A stretch of 64,000 nt of DNA from Climacteris rufus. Lineage: Eukaryota > Chordata > Aves > Passeriformes > Climacteridae. How positions within the stretch are numbered: position 1 is the stretch's first letter; each line of letters opens with the position of its first letter. The position numbers and the translations under genes are program-made. The stretch spans positions 1-64,000 of the forward strand of contig VZRZ01007232.1 in assembly GCA_013398175.1 (NCBI GenBank), given 5' to 3'. Positions 13,735-25,311 of the stretch are shown in pieces. The notes beneath the pieces were generated by a model. The model had not been told where the DNA came from. It ran no database searches and saw only the letters and a program-made list of their open reading frames with translations.

Positions 13735-14560
13735 CCAGATCCCTGAACAACCCCTGGTGAACCCCACAAGATCAGTTCTTTCACTTGGATCATAAGCTGC
13801 TGGTAACTACTGTGACTGTGTTTTTCCCAATCAGTCACATTTGCTTTGTGTTTGATATCTCTGGGCTGTGTTTCCTGGTGGTTTTGGAGGTTGTTGCCTG
13901 AGGTAATATCAAAAGCTTTATTAAAGACACGTTATTTATAAGTTCCTCACTCTATTCTGTGATGTCACAGAAGATAATTAAGCTGCTTTGGTATAACATT
14001 CTTCTCAAGCGATGCTTGCTGGTCTTTTTAGGCAGGTAACCTATTTGTGTTTCTCTGGGTTCAGAAGTTAAGTTGATTACTTGTTGATTTTCTGGTTTCT
14101 CCTCCTTTCTTGCTTCTCTGCTTCTCTCCTCTTTTCTCTTTAAAAACCACGATTACAGTTATCCTTTTCTATCTCCTGGAACCTCATCACCCTCTATGCC
14201 ATCTTGAAGCAGCAGGGACAGCCTCAGCTACCTCGTTAAGTATTCCAGGGTGAGTTTTATCAGGCTCTGCCAATCCATAAGCATCTCTAACCTGTTTTTT
14301 CTGATGCTAGTTAGAGCACTTACCCATCTGTCACCGATGTTCATTGTGTTAGCCATCTGGCCACATTTATCCTGGTTAGTGAAACTGAAACAAAAAAGCA
14401 CTTAAACACTCCAGTTTTCCCAACATCCAGTCATAGTTTCATCTTTTCATTGGGATTTGTTCAGTGCTTCCTTTTCCTAGCAGTGCAATTTTGAAATGTT
14501 TTTTGTTATTTTTATTCCTCATGTTCTTCTTGATTTTAGCAAGATCTGAAATTTTCTGTT
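13735..14560 (-). mobile_element. Ancient L3/CR1-type LINE remnant, reverse-transcriptase region
   Basis: On the plus strand this reads as the reverse complement of the ORF2 (reverse transcriptase) part of ancient amniote L3/CR1-L3 elements, in the right block order. The blocks include CAGATCCCTGAACAACCCC, ATCAAAAGCTTTATTAAAG, GATGCTTGCTGGTC, GAACCTCATCACCCTC, AGGGTGAGTTTTATCAGGC, ATTGTGTTAGCCATCTGGCC, GTTAGTGAAACTGAAACAAA and TTAAACACTCCAG. Stops and frameshifts break every frame, so it encodes nothing now. Detectable similarity over about 800 bases is long for such an old family in a bird genome. The family assignment is from memory of the consensus, and a RepeatMasker run would settle it. 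Confidence 0.8.
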
Positions 14561-14564
14561 TTTT

Positions 14565-14735
14565 CATCTATATATAGGAAAAAATAATATATATTATGTT
14601 ATATGTATCCTATAAATATAATAATTATATATATTGCATATCTATCAAATATTTATGACATTGTATATAGGAGTAACAAATAGTAATAATTTTATATATA
14701 GTATTAATACCATATATATAGTAGTAATTATTTTT
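14565..14735. repeat. AT-only low-complexity patch
   Basis: Dense TATATA, AATAATA and ATATAT words with almost no G or C. It begins directly at the end of the ancient LINE remnant. It looks like a decayed AT microsatellite rather than a precise tandem array. Confidence 0.85.
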
Positions 14736-17700
14736 GGTGAGCAAAATAACCCAGACCTGCAGTATTAAACCGTAATGCAAATCAAAATAAGAAAATATAA
14801 GTAATTTGGGAAAGATAGATGACCCAAAACAGTATTTTTAGTAAAAAAAATTAAATAAATAGTCCAGTTAAAATAAAAACATTTTTTTTTTAGGTAAATT
14901 TGTTTGCTTTGCCAAAAAATAAACATAACAAACAAACAGAGAAATACCAGGATTTTCCAATAGAGGTTTTTTACAAAGAACACACACTGTGAAACTGAAT
15001 TACAAGTTACTCATCTATCTCCAGTGTTACCACTAACAGAGCACAGAGGTCACCAGAACAGGAGCAAAAGTACATCTTCAGAAAAAAAGAAAACTGTATG
15101 CTAGTCCATAAAAACTTCTCCCATACAGCCACATCAGCTGCTGGTTTCTTAGATTCAAAGCAAAGAGGCTTTTCTCTGTATGTGGGGGTTTCTGGATTAA
15201 TATTTGGGTTTTTTTAGTCTATAGAGATGTTATGTAATGACACAATAAAAATAACTAAGCTTGATGTCACTGGAAGTAATATTTTGCAACACTGTAGTTT
15301 TGACAACAGAGAGTTTGTCAGGAAACAGCATGAGTAAGAAGAGTAATACCTCAAAAAACAATGTAAGACACTTTACAGATAGCAATGAAGTACCAGCGAC
15401 TCCTCAGCATTTGAAAGGAAAGTAGGTTTATGTGTAGACAGTAAGAAGACAGAAAGAAGGCATTGTGTCCTTAATGTGGAAAAATAAGCAGACTAAAGGA
15501 AGAATCAGAGGATTAGGAAGGTTCCTAAAGTTTGCTGAGTTTATAAATTCATCGGATCTCAAAGCATATCTTAGATCCTATATTAAGTATTCCCTGAAGG
15601 AGTTTGTGTTTGTCTTTGCTTCACAGGACTGCTGAAATCTTTGGATTGTGAGTGAACACCTCTAAAACATCTGGTTTTGTTTGCCCACAAGCTGCTTGCT
15701 TGATACCTGTCATCCCCTGGACTGACATCAATCAACCTTTAAAACTGTAAGTTCAAAAGGTGTATTTTTTTTCCTTTTTTGAAGTTTGTAATTCAAATGA
15801 AATTTTGATGTGGAAACATACTCAAAGCATTGTGATCATCAATGGAAACATACTTAGCAACAAACAAGGAACAGCTTCTTCTCTAATATAAATAAGGCAT
15901 GATTCGGAGGAAATTCAGAGGCAAATTCATGCCATTTTTCAGCTCTAATCACAAATTTCCTTTCCATTGAATAACCTTGTACTTCCCTCACAGCTTCACT
16001 AGAATCCTCCTTTGGGTTCTGCTGCTTATCTCCATCAGTTTGTCCCACCAAAACTGTAGCATGGAAGACCCACATTTCCTTCTCCAAGAGTCTGGAGCCT
16101 GACCATAACACCATGCCCCTCCAAAACCCCAGGGTTTGGCTGCCTCAGGTCAAACCCAGTCCTCACCTGTGGTCTCTGCTTGGACTGAATTGCAGTCAGA
16201 CCAGGTGCTGGCTGATCTGCACCACTGACTTGTCTGCATAACTCTTTCATTGCTAGGGACCCACCAGAGATTCATGGACTTCTTGGGTAGCCCTACTGAC
16301 CAGAGCAGAACACGCTCTGCAGCCTGTGCTGGCACCATTTCTCAGAGACACTGTGGAACTGACTCTTTACTGTCACCCTCAGCTTCCAGTTCCCTTTCCT
16401 CACGGAGCATCCTGCTCCATGACATGAAGGAAAAACATATCCTGAAAGCATTGTGTGAGCTTTTTATGGTGAAACCTGGTGATAATTAAAAGAAGGTCAG
16501 AAATTAAGCTGCATTTCTGGGACACTGCAAGAATAGGCAGCCTTCCAGGGCAACAAAACATAAGAAATACACACTCACACCCCACGGAGAAGTGTTGGGA
16601 TTCTCTTTGGCCTAGCTCAAGAGCATCTGATAAATTCCCACAATTTTATCTTTACCTTCTTGGGGACAAGGACTAAAAAGATCAATGAACTTCTCTCCAG
16701 AGGGAGATCAGAGTTGGGAAGATGGAGAGCATGGGCACACACTTCCACCAGCCACAGCTAATGGTGTCACAGGTACGATGCAAAGGTTGCTGAATGGTGC
16801 AGCTGCAGAAGGAATGGTCACCAAAGAGAAGACCTTGATCTTCAAGCTGTTTTCTTTGGCTGACCTCCCTGCCTCTAGAATGATCTTCAGCTCTCTCTGT
16901 CTTATGTATTCACATATCTGGGCTTGTATCTTTTTCTTTTTCTGCAAAAGGAAACAAAATGCATCCTTTCCACAGCTACTCCCAGGTTTTTCTGAGAGGC
17001 AGATCAGGTGGAGGATGATGGAATGACATTGCATGGCCTTCCCTGTGCTGTTGCTCTGTTTTCCTCCTCTACTCAATGCCCTCTCTGCACACACACAAAA
17101 GAGAGGTAGAGCCAGGCCAAACCTCTTTGCCACCTTGTCCTGGATTATGGAACTGTAAGGTGTTTTTCTCCCTTCCATAGACACACTGACGTCAGAGAAA
17201 AAGTCCCACAAAGAGCTGTGATTTGTTTTGACTCTCATCTGTTTTCTGTCTCTCTAGGCACTATCTTTTGTTAGAAGGCCCAAGACTTTCCAGGGCTGAC
17301 TTGCTTTTCTCTGAATTAACCTTCTGAACTCTGTAAAATAGCAATTCAACTCACTCCAGTTACTTCACATGTAAACATGGGGGCAGATCACCAGCAAAAT
17401 GTCTTAAGCAGAGAAAAAAAGGAGGAAAGGAAGTTGTAGATTTGCCCAATAGTAAGATTACATTTGTGCCAGCACAGCAAAAAGGATACCCATCTCCTGG
17501 GCAAGGATATTTGTACCTCCTCACAGATTTGTCTCTAAAACATGAGAGAACACAACAGATGTATGTTACATTGACCAAGTAACATACACATTTAAATCAT
17601 ATTTCTTTGTGTGGTGCAGCAGGGAAAAGTCTCCTTTTCTCACTGGTAATTAGACGGTGCAACAGATGGTGAGGCTTACTGTACTTGGTAAGGTCCATTA

Positions 17701-18110
17701 AAGGAACCCAGGCTGCCAAGTGATTCTTCATTAGAACAGGCCTCTTAAGGTGTACCAAGTAGCTTTTCCTAAGATTTAGGAAACATTCTTTTGTACAGTA
17801 ATATACTGCTAAAATCATTATTCTCATTCCTACTGAATGGTTTTCTTTCTGGCACCAGGAACATTATTCTAATTATAATAGCCAGAGGCACCACAGTACA
17901 TATACATGGCCAGACAATCTCTGTCAGTACCCCAAAGAGCTTGTAAGTCAAACAAAAGAAAGAGACATTATAATCATTGCCCATATCAAAAACAAAGGCA
18001 AAGAGGTCATATCTTGTTAACATGGCAACGTAGCCTTGCCTTAGGTTTTAACCCTTATATTTTTCAAATTCTGTATGGCCTGGCATGTAACTCTGAGATG
18101 CTTCATAGCC
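14736..18110. other. No supported gene; exon-like stretch noted at 16865-16941
   Basis: Several open frames of 60-176 codons overlap on both strands between 15.85 and 17.24 kb, where base composition is a little more balanced than elsewhere. None resembles a known protein. The 176-codon minus-strand frame (16708-17238) contains a short basic, helix-like stretch preceded by a fair splice acceptor, which is discussed as a finding. Elsewhere nothing was recognised. Confidence 0.45.
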
Positions 18111-18450
18111 TGTGAGCTGCTGTTCTGTATAGACACAACAGTGCCTCTCTGGGCTTGCTCTTCAAGGACACTTAGACTGCCCAGGCCCAGCTTCTAAAGG
18201 AGTGGGGAGAGAGCTAAGGGAGCCAGGGGGAAATTGCAAAGTTCTAATTGGTGAGTTTATGCTGATGTGCAAATGGACCAAACCTATAAAGGTGTGGAGA
18301 ACTCGTGACTCATTGTCCATTTTGGGTGATGCCCCTAGGGGGGCTTTGTCTGCCCTAAATGTACCTTCGAAGGCCTTCCAAATAAATACCCAACTTTTAT
18401 TCCCTTACTCCTGACTAGTCTCAGTTTTTGGCTAGCCTTTTCAGGCAACA
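18111..18450 (+). mobile_element. Probable solo LTR of an endogenous retrovirus
   Basis: The segment has the order of parts expected in an LTR. An ATTGG box (about 18247) is followed by a TATAAA box (18285-18290). About 50 bases later comes a GC-rich hairpin (GCCCCTAGGGGGGC, 18331-18344), then a polyadenylation signal AATAAA (18381-18386). A T-rich U5-like end follows, finishing in GGCAACA at 18450. I set the left end at TGTGAGC because it gives TGT...ACA ends, but it could be at 18121 or elsewhere. The flanks (ATAGCC / ATAGAG) match only in part, so a target-site duplication is not proven. No primer-binding site or internal gene follows, so it is a solo LTR. The subfamily is unknown. Confidence 0.6.
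18285..18290 (+). promoter_or_regulatory. TATA box of the LTR
   Basis: TATAAA sits about 95 bases upstream of the AATAAA signal, a usual U3-to-R spacing for a short avian LTR. Present activity cannot be judged from sequence. Confidence 0.5.
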
Positions 18451-21129
18451 ATAGAGCCATAGACAATATGGGCCATAAATTCAGATCTCAGACTGCACCA
18501 GCCAAATACAAGAAAACTTCTCAAACAGTAGCAAATTATCCTTTTCAGCTTCAGCTCAAGCCATTGTACTTTGAAAAATTACCTCTCAAAAATGGCCATA
18601 CCCTTCCTTGAGAAGTTTTTCTTTTTTTCTGTTTTTTAACGTTGTAAGTTCTTTCAGCTCTGGGAGATTATGAAGAGGTACACACAGAGATGTGAAATGA
18701 ATGGTGCTTACTTCCTGCCATGTTCATTGCTTGGGATAAATAAGCATTCATGTCACAGGGTGAAAAATAATAATTTCCCTCTGCATGTGACTCACCCAAT
18801 TTACTGGCGCCTGGTCATAAATGAAGAATTTTCGATAATCCCTATGTAGTTGTCATATAAGTTCATAATGTTTCTCAGGGGTGATGAATGCTAGAAATCA
18901 ACATTAATCTTTCCTCTTTAATCTAGCCACCAGAGCACTCTGCTAATAACTTTTTTGCCTATAATGGAAGAGGAAAAGCAATTCTATCCTCCCTTAAAGG
19001 GTATGTGAAATATGCCAATCATATCTACCACTCGGTGGTTTCAAGTCAGTACTCTTTCACTTTGCACTGAACTTTCACTCAAAATACAAATTCCTTGCTT
19101 GTCTCTGCCTCAGCTTCTCCCCAAGTCATACATGCTCCTACATAAGTATTGCATAGTACTACTAACAAAGAGTAGGAAAAATCATATAAGCCCAGAACAG
19201 GATATATTGGCACTTCTGTGCACTTTGTCAGCCTCAGCACCAAATCCTGGTGCAAAAATGTTGGTCCCTCCTTCTGTCACCTTCCCAGAAACAGAGCCAG
19301 TACAGCTGCATTTCTCACCTGGCTTGTGTCAGCTGAGCCCACACAGAATTACAGAACTGATATTTGTGGTGTACACATTTCCTGCAAAGTGCCTGAATAG
19401 GAACTTAACAGGCCACAGAAAGATGTGTGTGATTATTTGCAAGAGAACTACTGTAGGCACTTGTACAAAATAGACTGATAAACAAAATAATGTCCTTGGT
19501 ACAATAACTCCAAATGTGTCACAGATTCATGTGCCAAATATGTGATTACTATTTCAACTACATTAATAGAGGACCCTACAGACATATAGGTGTGTCAAAT
19601 GGTCACAAAGCACATCTACAACAAAACAGAACAACCTCTGATAATAAAGGATTTCAAAGTAAATTAGTGTCAAGTCATAGGTTCTGGACAATTATTGTTT
19701 GGTGAGGAACATGCCATTGTTGGATTGTTGCCTGCCTGAATAAGGGTCCTAAGTGATAACTTTGAAACTGGGTTGGAGTCTGCTGGAGAGGCCAGGGATC
19801 CTTGGCTACATGTTAATGCTTAAAGGAAAAGCCAAACCCACTGAATTATTTTTTCAGACTAAAGAGATTGGAAGATTTGTAATCTAAAATATCTGGAAAT
19901 ATAAACACTGAATACATGCCTAAATCATCTGTATATTAGCTTAAACTAATGCTACACTGTTTACTATAAATTTACTCTCTGTGAAAATTCAGAAAGTATT
20001 CCTTGTAAAAGGAATTTCCTCACCTACCTTGCCTATAATTCAGATTGAATTCAATTTTCCATGTTTCTGCTGATTTTAAGACTGCTGTCTCTCCAGAGAT
20101 ACTGCCAAACACAGAGGGTAGGTGAATCACCACAACCACAGCTGGAACCATGAAGGAACCCCAGTAAGCTCCTCTGTCACAAAGCATCTTTGTAAAACAG
20201 AGCAACACGCCAAAAAAGCAGATCCTGATCCATAAAGAACTTGTATCCAAAGTTAAAGAAAATGGGAAAAAAAAGAGGAAAAAAATGTGTTCTTTTTAGT
20301 TTGCCTCTCTGTACCAAGAATGGATTAGTCACCTGCTTTGTGGGGATTTTCCTACACAGTAATATGCTTCCATAAAAAAAAAACCTGGTTGCTACTTGCT
20401 TTGCCAAAGTCAAGGTGGACCACAGGCAGCCTTGGAAGTTAAGATTTTGCAGACAGTGCCAGTGTCTGCTTTGAGCAGGGTTTCCAGAGCCAGGAACTTT
20501 GTGCTTTGTTCTTCAAGGTGGTTTATGTGACCTTAGGCAAACATCAGTCATCCCAGGCAGAGCAAGTGAGATGTGCTGGGAGATTAGCATATGATTAGGG
20601 CACTAAAAACACAAGCAAAACTGCAGTGTCAGGTGAAAGCAAGTCTGTGTACCACCAGAAAACAGTTAATGGCTGCATTTCCTTCTCTGGGTTTTATGCT
20701 CATTGCTTTGCTTTGAGTTTACACATTGGGAAAAGATCTCTTAAATACAAAGAGAGACATAAAGCAGTACCTTTTTTTTTTTTTCAATATTTTTGGGTTT
20801 GTACACTGAACAGCAAAGTTCTAATCTAATGCTGGTGTAAAATGAGTGTGGTCAAATATTGCATGGCAGCCAGGAACTACAGAATACTACAATACTTTTA
20901 GTATTTAAATAGTATTTAAGTGCTTAGTGTTTAATCTTTTGTGAATTTCTTCCCTCTGGTTTTGATCATTGAGTGTAACATTCAAGGCAATCAGATATAG
21001 AGAGGGGGGGTTTTCTGGCAGGCTGATGATTTTTAAACATACCCAACCAAAAACTTAGAATACAATTGCAACTCAAGTTGCAAGCTCCTTAATATAGGAC
21101 TATAAAAGTGGCTATGATTGGTAAGACCA
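18451..21129. other. No supported gene or repeat
   Basis: The 153-codon plus frame at 19012-19473 has no recognisable domain or splice context. A T run of 13 at 20772-20784 is the only clear simple repeat. The rest is ordinary AT-rich sequence. Confidence 0.45.
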
Positions 21130-21865
21130 TAGGGTCATTTTGCCCACCGTGATTTTTCCCACAAATTCCATGGGAGTACTTGAGGAAGGACATAAGAGCA
21201 GGTGATTTCCAGTTTTTCCCAACCAACCAATTTTTCCTCAGAAGGGTGCTGAGCTAGCTGGGGTTTCTGCAGTTGCAGCAATTCTCCATGGATTTCCCTT
21301 TCATGAGTTTCTCAAGTCTCCCCTGGAACATGCAGGAGCCTCTAGCATCCTCACTAGCAAACAGTTGCCTTGCCCTCTGTGTGAGAAACAAACCAGTGGT
21401 ATTTGTCTTGATTATGCCTCCAAGGACCAGATCAAAGCCTCTTGTTCCCAGTCTGGAAGTGATAAGGAAGAGCAGGTTCTTCTCTGCCCACTCCACACCG
21501 TTCCACACTTCATAGACCTTTGCCACAAGTGAGACATGGATTTATACTGAATCACTATGATAATGCTCTCAGTTTTAGTCACTGCTCCTTTCCTCATGTT
21601 TGTGAAAATCTGAGTTGCTTTTAGACCAATACCAAGCACTGAGTTCATGTTTGCATGGAAATATGAGTCATAACCTCAAGATTTCACTCCTGGGTGATGA
21701 TAGGAGCTCAGAGCCCATCTTTTCATATGCAAACTTAGGTTTGTTTTTCCCATATGCATGACTTCATATTTATCAATTTTGAGTTTCAGCTGTCTCATTT
21801 AATAAGAGTTTTGCTTTGTGTGAGCTATCCATTGCTGCCTCCCAGAATATGCTTGTTTACTACTG
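21130..21865 (-). mobile_element. Ancient L3/CR1-type LINE remnant, 3' region
   Basis: Block order follows the minus-strand consensus of very old amniote L3/CR1 elements. Blocks seen are AGCATCCTCACTAGCAAACAG, CTGCCCACTCCACACCG, CACTTCATAGACC, ACATGGATTTATACTG, CTCAAGATTTCACTCCTGG, CCCATCTTTTCATATG and TGCATGACTTCATATTTATC, then AATTTTGAGTTTCAGCTG. The spacing is preserved across roughly 550 bases. The left part (21130-21300) is less certain. No frame is intact. It may have been part of the same original family as the 13.7 kb remnant, but the two cover different parts of the element and lie 6.6 kb apart, so I treat them as separate. Confidence 0.75.
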
Positions 21866-24699
21866 TAATTGGTTTTTTTTATTTAAAAGAAACATAATTT
21901 GTTTTTCAGTAATAATTGTGCTAGCAGTTTCCACAATACATTATTAATCCAATTACAGAATAAGAAGTAACACGTTGTATTTTGAATTAGAATACTCCAT
22001 TTGCTGGAAAACAAAAACATCCTTAGAGCCAAGCTGCAAAAGTTACAAAAATTGTTAATGTTGTCTTCAAAATCAAAGACAAAAAAAGTCATACGCATTA
22101 TGATACTGCATTTTAGTTTGAAAACTGATACAAATTTTCTGAGACTCTGTTTATACATGACTACCTGGGAGAAGAACAAGATGTAAATTATACTCCCTTA
22201 TCTAATACGGAATTGACTTGTAATAAGCAGTCAATAAGTGATAAATACACAAAGGCATTAAATAACAATAATATTTACCTTATCAGATTTTAGACTAAAG
22301 TTGAAAGTGAAAGTCTTCTTTTTGACTTGTTCCCACTCAAAAAACATAAGAAAAATTCATCACAACATTTCTATTTAGAAACATACCAAATAAAATCATT
22401 TAAATGAAAATCAGCCAGTTATTGTCTCTGATTAGGTCATGTATAGTAATAAGTATTTTTCTTCGACTACACAAGTTTAAAAACAATGAGAGAAAAGATA
22501 AAGAGGAAATAGACAGAAAACAAAGTGGGCAAAAGTTCAACTACCACCAAGATAATAATTGAGCTATTGTTTTTTGGAAGCTATATTTGTTAGTTGTGAA
22601 TTAAAACTTCTGGTTCTTTTACTCACATACATTTTAAACATATTAAAACCAGATTTCATTATTCCAAGGCGGTGAGACATTAATCTGACCCTCTGTGTAT
22701 GTTATCTTCCAACAGATCAATATCAAGTTAACCAGATATTTCTCCACCTACTTCAGTTGAGCCACAATTCCACTCAAGACTGACAAGCCTGGAAATTTTA
22801 ATCTGCAGAAAAAGCTTAGAAAGTCACTTTGTATTAAATACAAGTAAAATTGCAATTGTAAGAAACTTCTCTGTGCGCCCTTCTGCAGCATGGAGAGAAC
22901 ATGTACTCCTGTCCTAGAGGAAGATTGCATCTGGCATTCCTAGTCAGAAGATTTTCTTTGAATCTTCTTTTGACAAGTAAACTTCAGAGACGTATCTACA
23001 TCTAAAATTGAGTCATAAGGGTCCAACTGCAATGTGGAAGATGTGGAAAATGATGATAAATTCTGTAAGCCATCTTTGCATCCTTGTTTGTAAATGGGCA
23101 AATAGAATAATAGCATCACAAACTAGTGTCTAATAAATGAAAAAAAAAAGTATTTGGCTTCAAGAACCAGAGAAATCTATCTCAGCTTGATTAATCTATT
23201 AGAGCAAACAGAAGGGAGGGTGTAAATAAAACTGACATTAGTATTTTTTTCTAAGGATTTTGATGAAAGTGCTTTACATTAACACAGATCTATCACATAG
23301 CGGATTTCCCATGCAGTTATGGAGGGAATTGATATCAAGCATTGCATCTTGGAATTTGTATGTACATTTTATATGAAAGTTGTTTTAATAGGAAGCAAGA
23401 TAATTTTCAAAAGAGCTATTTATTTTGGTGAATATTAAACCTCAGAGAGGAATTCATTACCATCAACCTTCCAAAGAGGTGTGAAGATCAGTCCTACTGA
23501 GTTGTTACAGTTATCTCTAGAGTGGAATCTCTTTGTTCATTTCCAGGAAAAACGCCTGCTATGCACTTTATAGAGGAAACAGCTTTGGAGTTCTTACTGA
23601 AGGGATCATACTCAGTCCTGAATAATGTCTCTTCATCTGTGGTCAGGAAAACTAGAAAGAAGAAGCTGTAAGAAAATTCTCCTCCCTTAGAAGAAAAGCC
23701 AGGAATAGCCCTATATGCCTGTGTAACCAGGTATGGGGCATCACCCTTCGGTTCCTGTACTTTGATAAGAGGGCTGGAAACTGCAATCCCACAGACAAGC
23801 AGTTGATATACCTGGGAATGCTCTAAGAAATCCTCATGAGAGTATGTCTGCACAAGAAATCCTGGTAGATAGGATCTCGTTCAGACCACACTCCATTATA
23901 AAAGATTGTATTAACACGGACTTGGGCAGCCCAAAACTCTCATTCCTTGGCCTCAGAGCTGGACAAGCATGGCCATAAACATGTTCTTCTTTGTCTTTGA
24001 ACAGTGGCAGGAGAGACAGTCCCCTGCCAGTGGTGTACAATAGCCATTCCCACTGAAGCAGGACCCACTCTTTTTAATGTATTTGAATGTGGTCCCAGCA
24101 GTGGCTCGCTCTCTGCTGCTTCAACATGCAAATGTCTGCACCATGATCACTCAGACAAATCTGCACCACAGAGGAGAGGACAAAGCATGGGTGCTCCTCA
24201 GGACACATGGGAGGGAGGGAGGGCATCTGCTTTCCAGACTTGCAGATACTCATGCATGGTGGTGTCATTGCACGCAGGCAAAGCACATCAGCTCAGATCA
24301 GTGACTTGCAAAGGTTTTACTCCATTCTACATTTGTTGTAGAAGCATAACTGCCAGCTGATCCTGGAACAAAAAGAGCAGGATGGTAGGATGAGCTATTT
24401 GATTTGTGAATTTATTTGTCAAACACTTGAAAAGAAAGAGAATTGGGTTAATGAAATCATAATTACGAAAAGAGAGCCTCATCATTGAAAGCATCCTGTG
24501 AAGTCCAGCACCTTTGACTTGTCATAATCAGTTTGGCTTCATATGTGGCTTCATAGTGTTCCCCAAAGAAGTCAGTAAACAGACCACTAACAGACATGTA
24601 GCTAAGATTTACTGGAAGTAGATGACCAAGGAAGAGGGAGAGAAAATAGTAATTTGGGAAATGCTTTCAAAGATACTGTCAGGGCACTGCATGGGTCAA
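21866..24699. other. AT-rich sequence, no supported gene
   Basis: Composition is strongly AT up to about 23.4 kb and becomes more balanced after 23.5 kb. Open frames of 118-119 codons (23494-23853 minus, 24004-24360 plus) lack recognisable motifs. Confidence 0.45.
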
Positions 24700-25311
24700 G
24701 AGCTCCTCAGGGACCGTGGAAGTTTCCATGGGTCCGTCCAATACCACATGCTGGCTGAGCACCAGCTCAGCCAGGAGAAGGGCAGCCAGAGGGCACCAGG
24801 ACAGCCCCACTCCCAGGCCATGGGCACCTCCCTGGGCCCAGGGACAGGCTGGATGTGCAGGTGGTCCTGGCTCAGGAGGCACAAGGCCAAGCAGGGCAGA
24901 GATGTGAAAAGCTAGAGACCAACCCTGCTTTGTCATCAGTGGGACAGGTGCTGATGGCCCCAGGGGGCTGACGTGGGTTCCTGGGCTGTGGGCAAGCTGG
25001 GATGGTTGCAGGGTGATGAACACAGACAGGCATGGCTGACAGTGTCTCAGGGACACCACAGACACTACATGCAAAGTCCTGGCCAAGTGCCTGTCCTGGA
25101 GGCTCAGCTGACCAGGTCAGAGAGTCCTGGAAGGATGGGGGGAACCTGAAGCTGGGGAGCCCCTCAGCTTCAGCCCCACACTTCAGCAGTACCAATCCCG
25201 CAGCAGCGTGCTTGGCAGAAGCTGCTGCTTTTGAGCTTCAGGTTTTGGTGGGAAGAAAGCCCAGGCAAAGCCCTCAGCCTTCTTCTTCCAATATCTGAAC
25301 TCTGCCTGAGC
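24700..25311. other. GC-rich patch with palindromes, unidentified
   Basis: Composition shifts abruptly to GC-rich for about 600 bases and ends where the LTR at 25312 begins. It contains a perfect 10-base-pair stem with a 4-base loop (24751-24774) and a perfect 16-base palindrome TCCCTGGGCCCAGGGA (24829-24844). CpG is scarce, so it is not a CpG island. Open frames of 60-135 codons on both strands are proline-, alanine- and glycine-rich and overlap one another, as expected from high GC rather than from genes. It could be internal or flanking sequence of the adjacent LTR element, an unrelated old insertion, or a short GC-rich exon-bearing segment. I cannot decide. Confidence 0.5.
24751..24774. 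repeat. Perfect inverted repeat (10-bp stem, 4-base loop)
   Basis: CTGGCTGAGC is followed by ACCA and then its exact reverse complement GCTCAGCCAG. Function is unknown. Such stems can occur by chance in GC-rich sequence. Confidence 0.85.

Noticed and set aside
13891..13900. TGTTGCCTGA matching the reverse complement of the 18.1 kb LTR end
   Set aside because: Similarity stops after ten bases and the place is inside the ancient LINE remnant. Chance.
14565..14735. AT-rich patch as a matrix attachment site or replication origin
   Set aside because: AT richness alone is no evidence. It is better explained as low-complexity sequence.
16708..17238. 176-codon minus-strand frame as a whole gene
   Set aside because: No family resemblance, no start context or poly-A signal at fitting positions. 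Only the short exon-like part at 16865-16941 was kept, as a weak lead.
19012..19473. 153-codon plus-strand frame
   Set aside because: No recognisable motif. Composition matches the surrounding non-coding sequence.
24679..25195. Overlapping 60-135 codon frames on both strands in the GC-rich patch
   Set aside because: High GC lowers stop frequency in every frame. The peptides are low-information and mutually overlapping.
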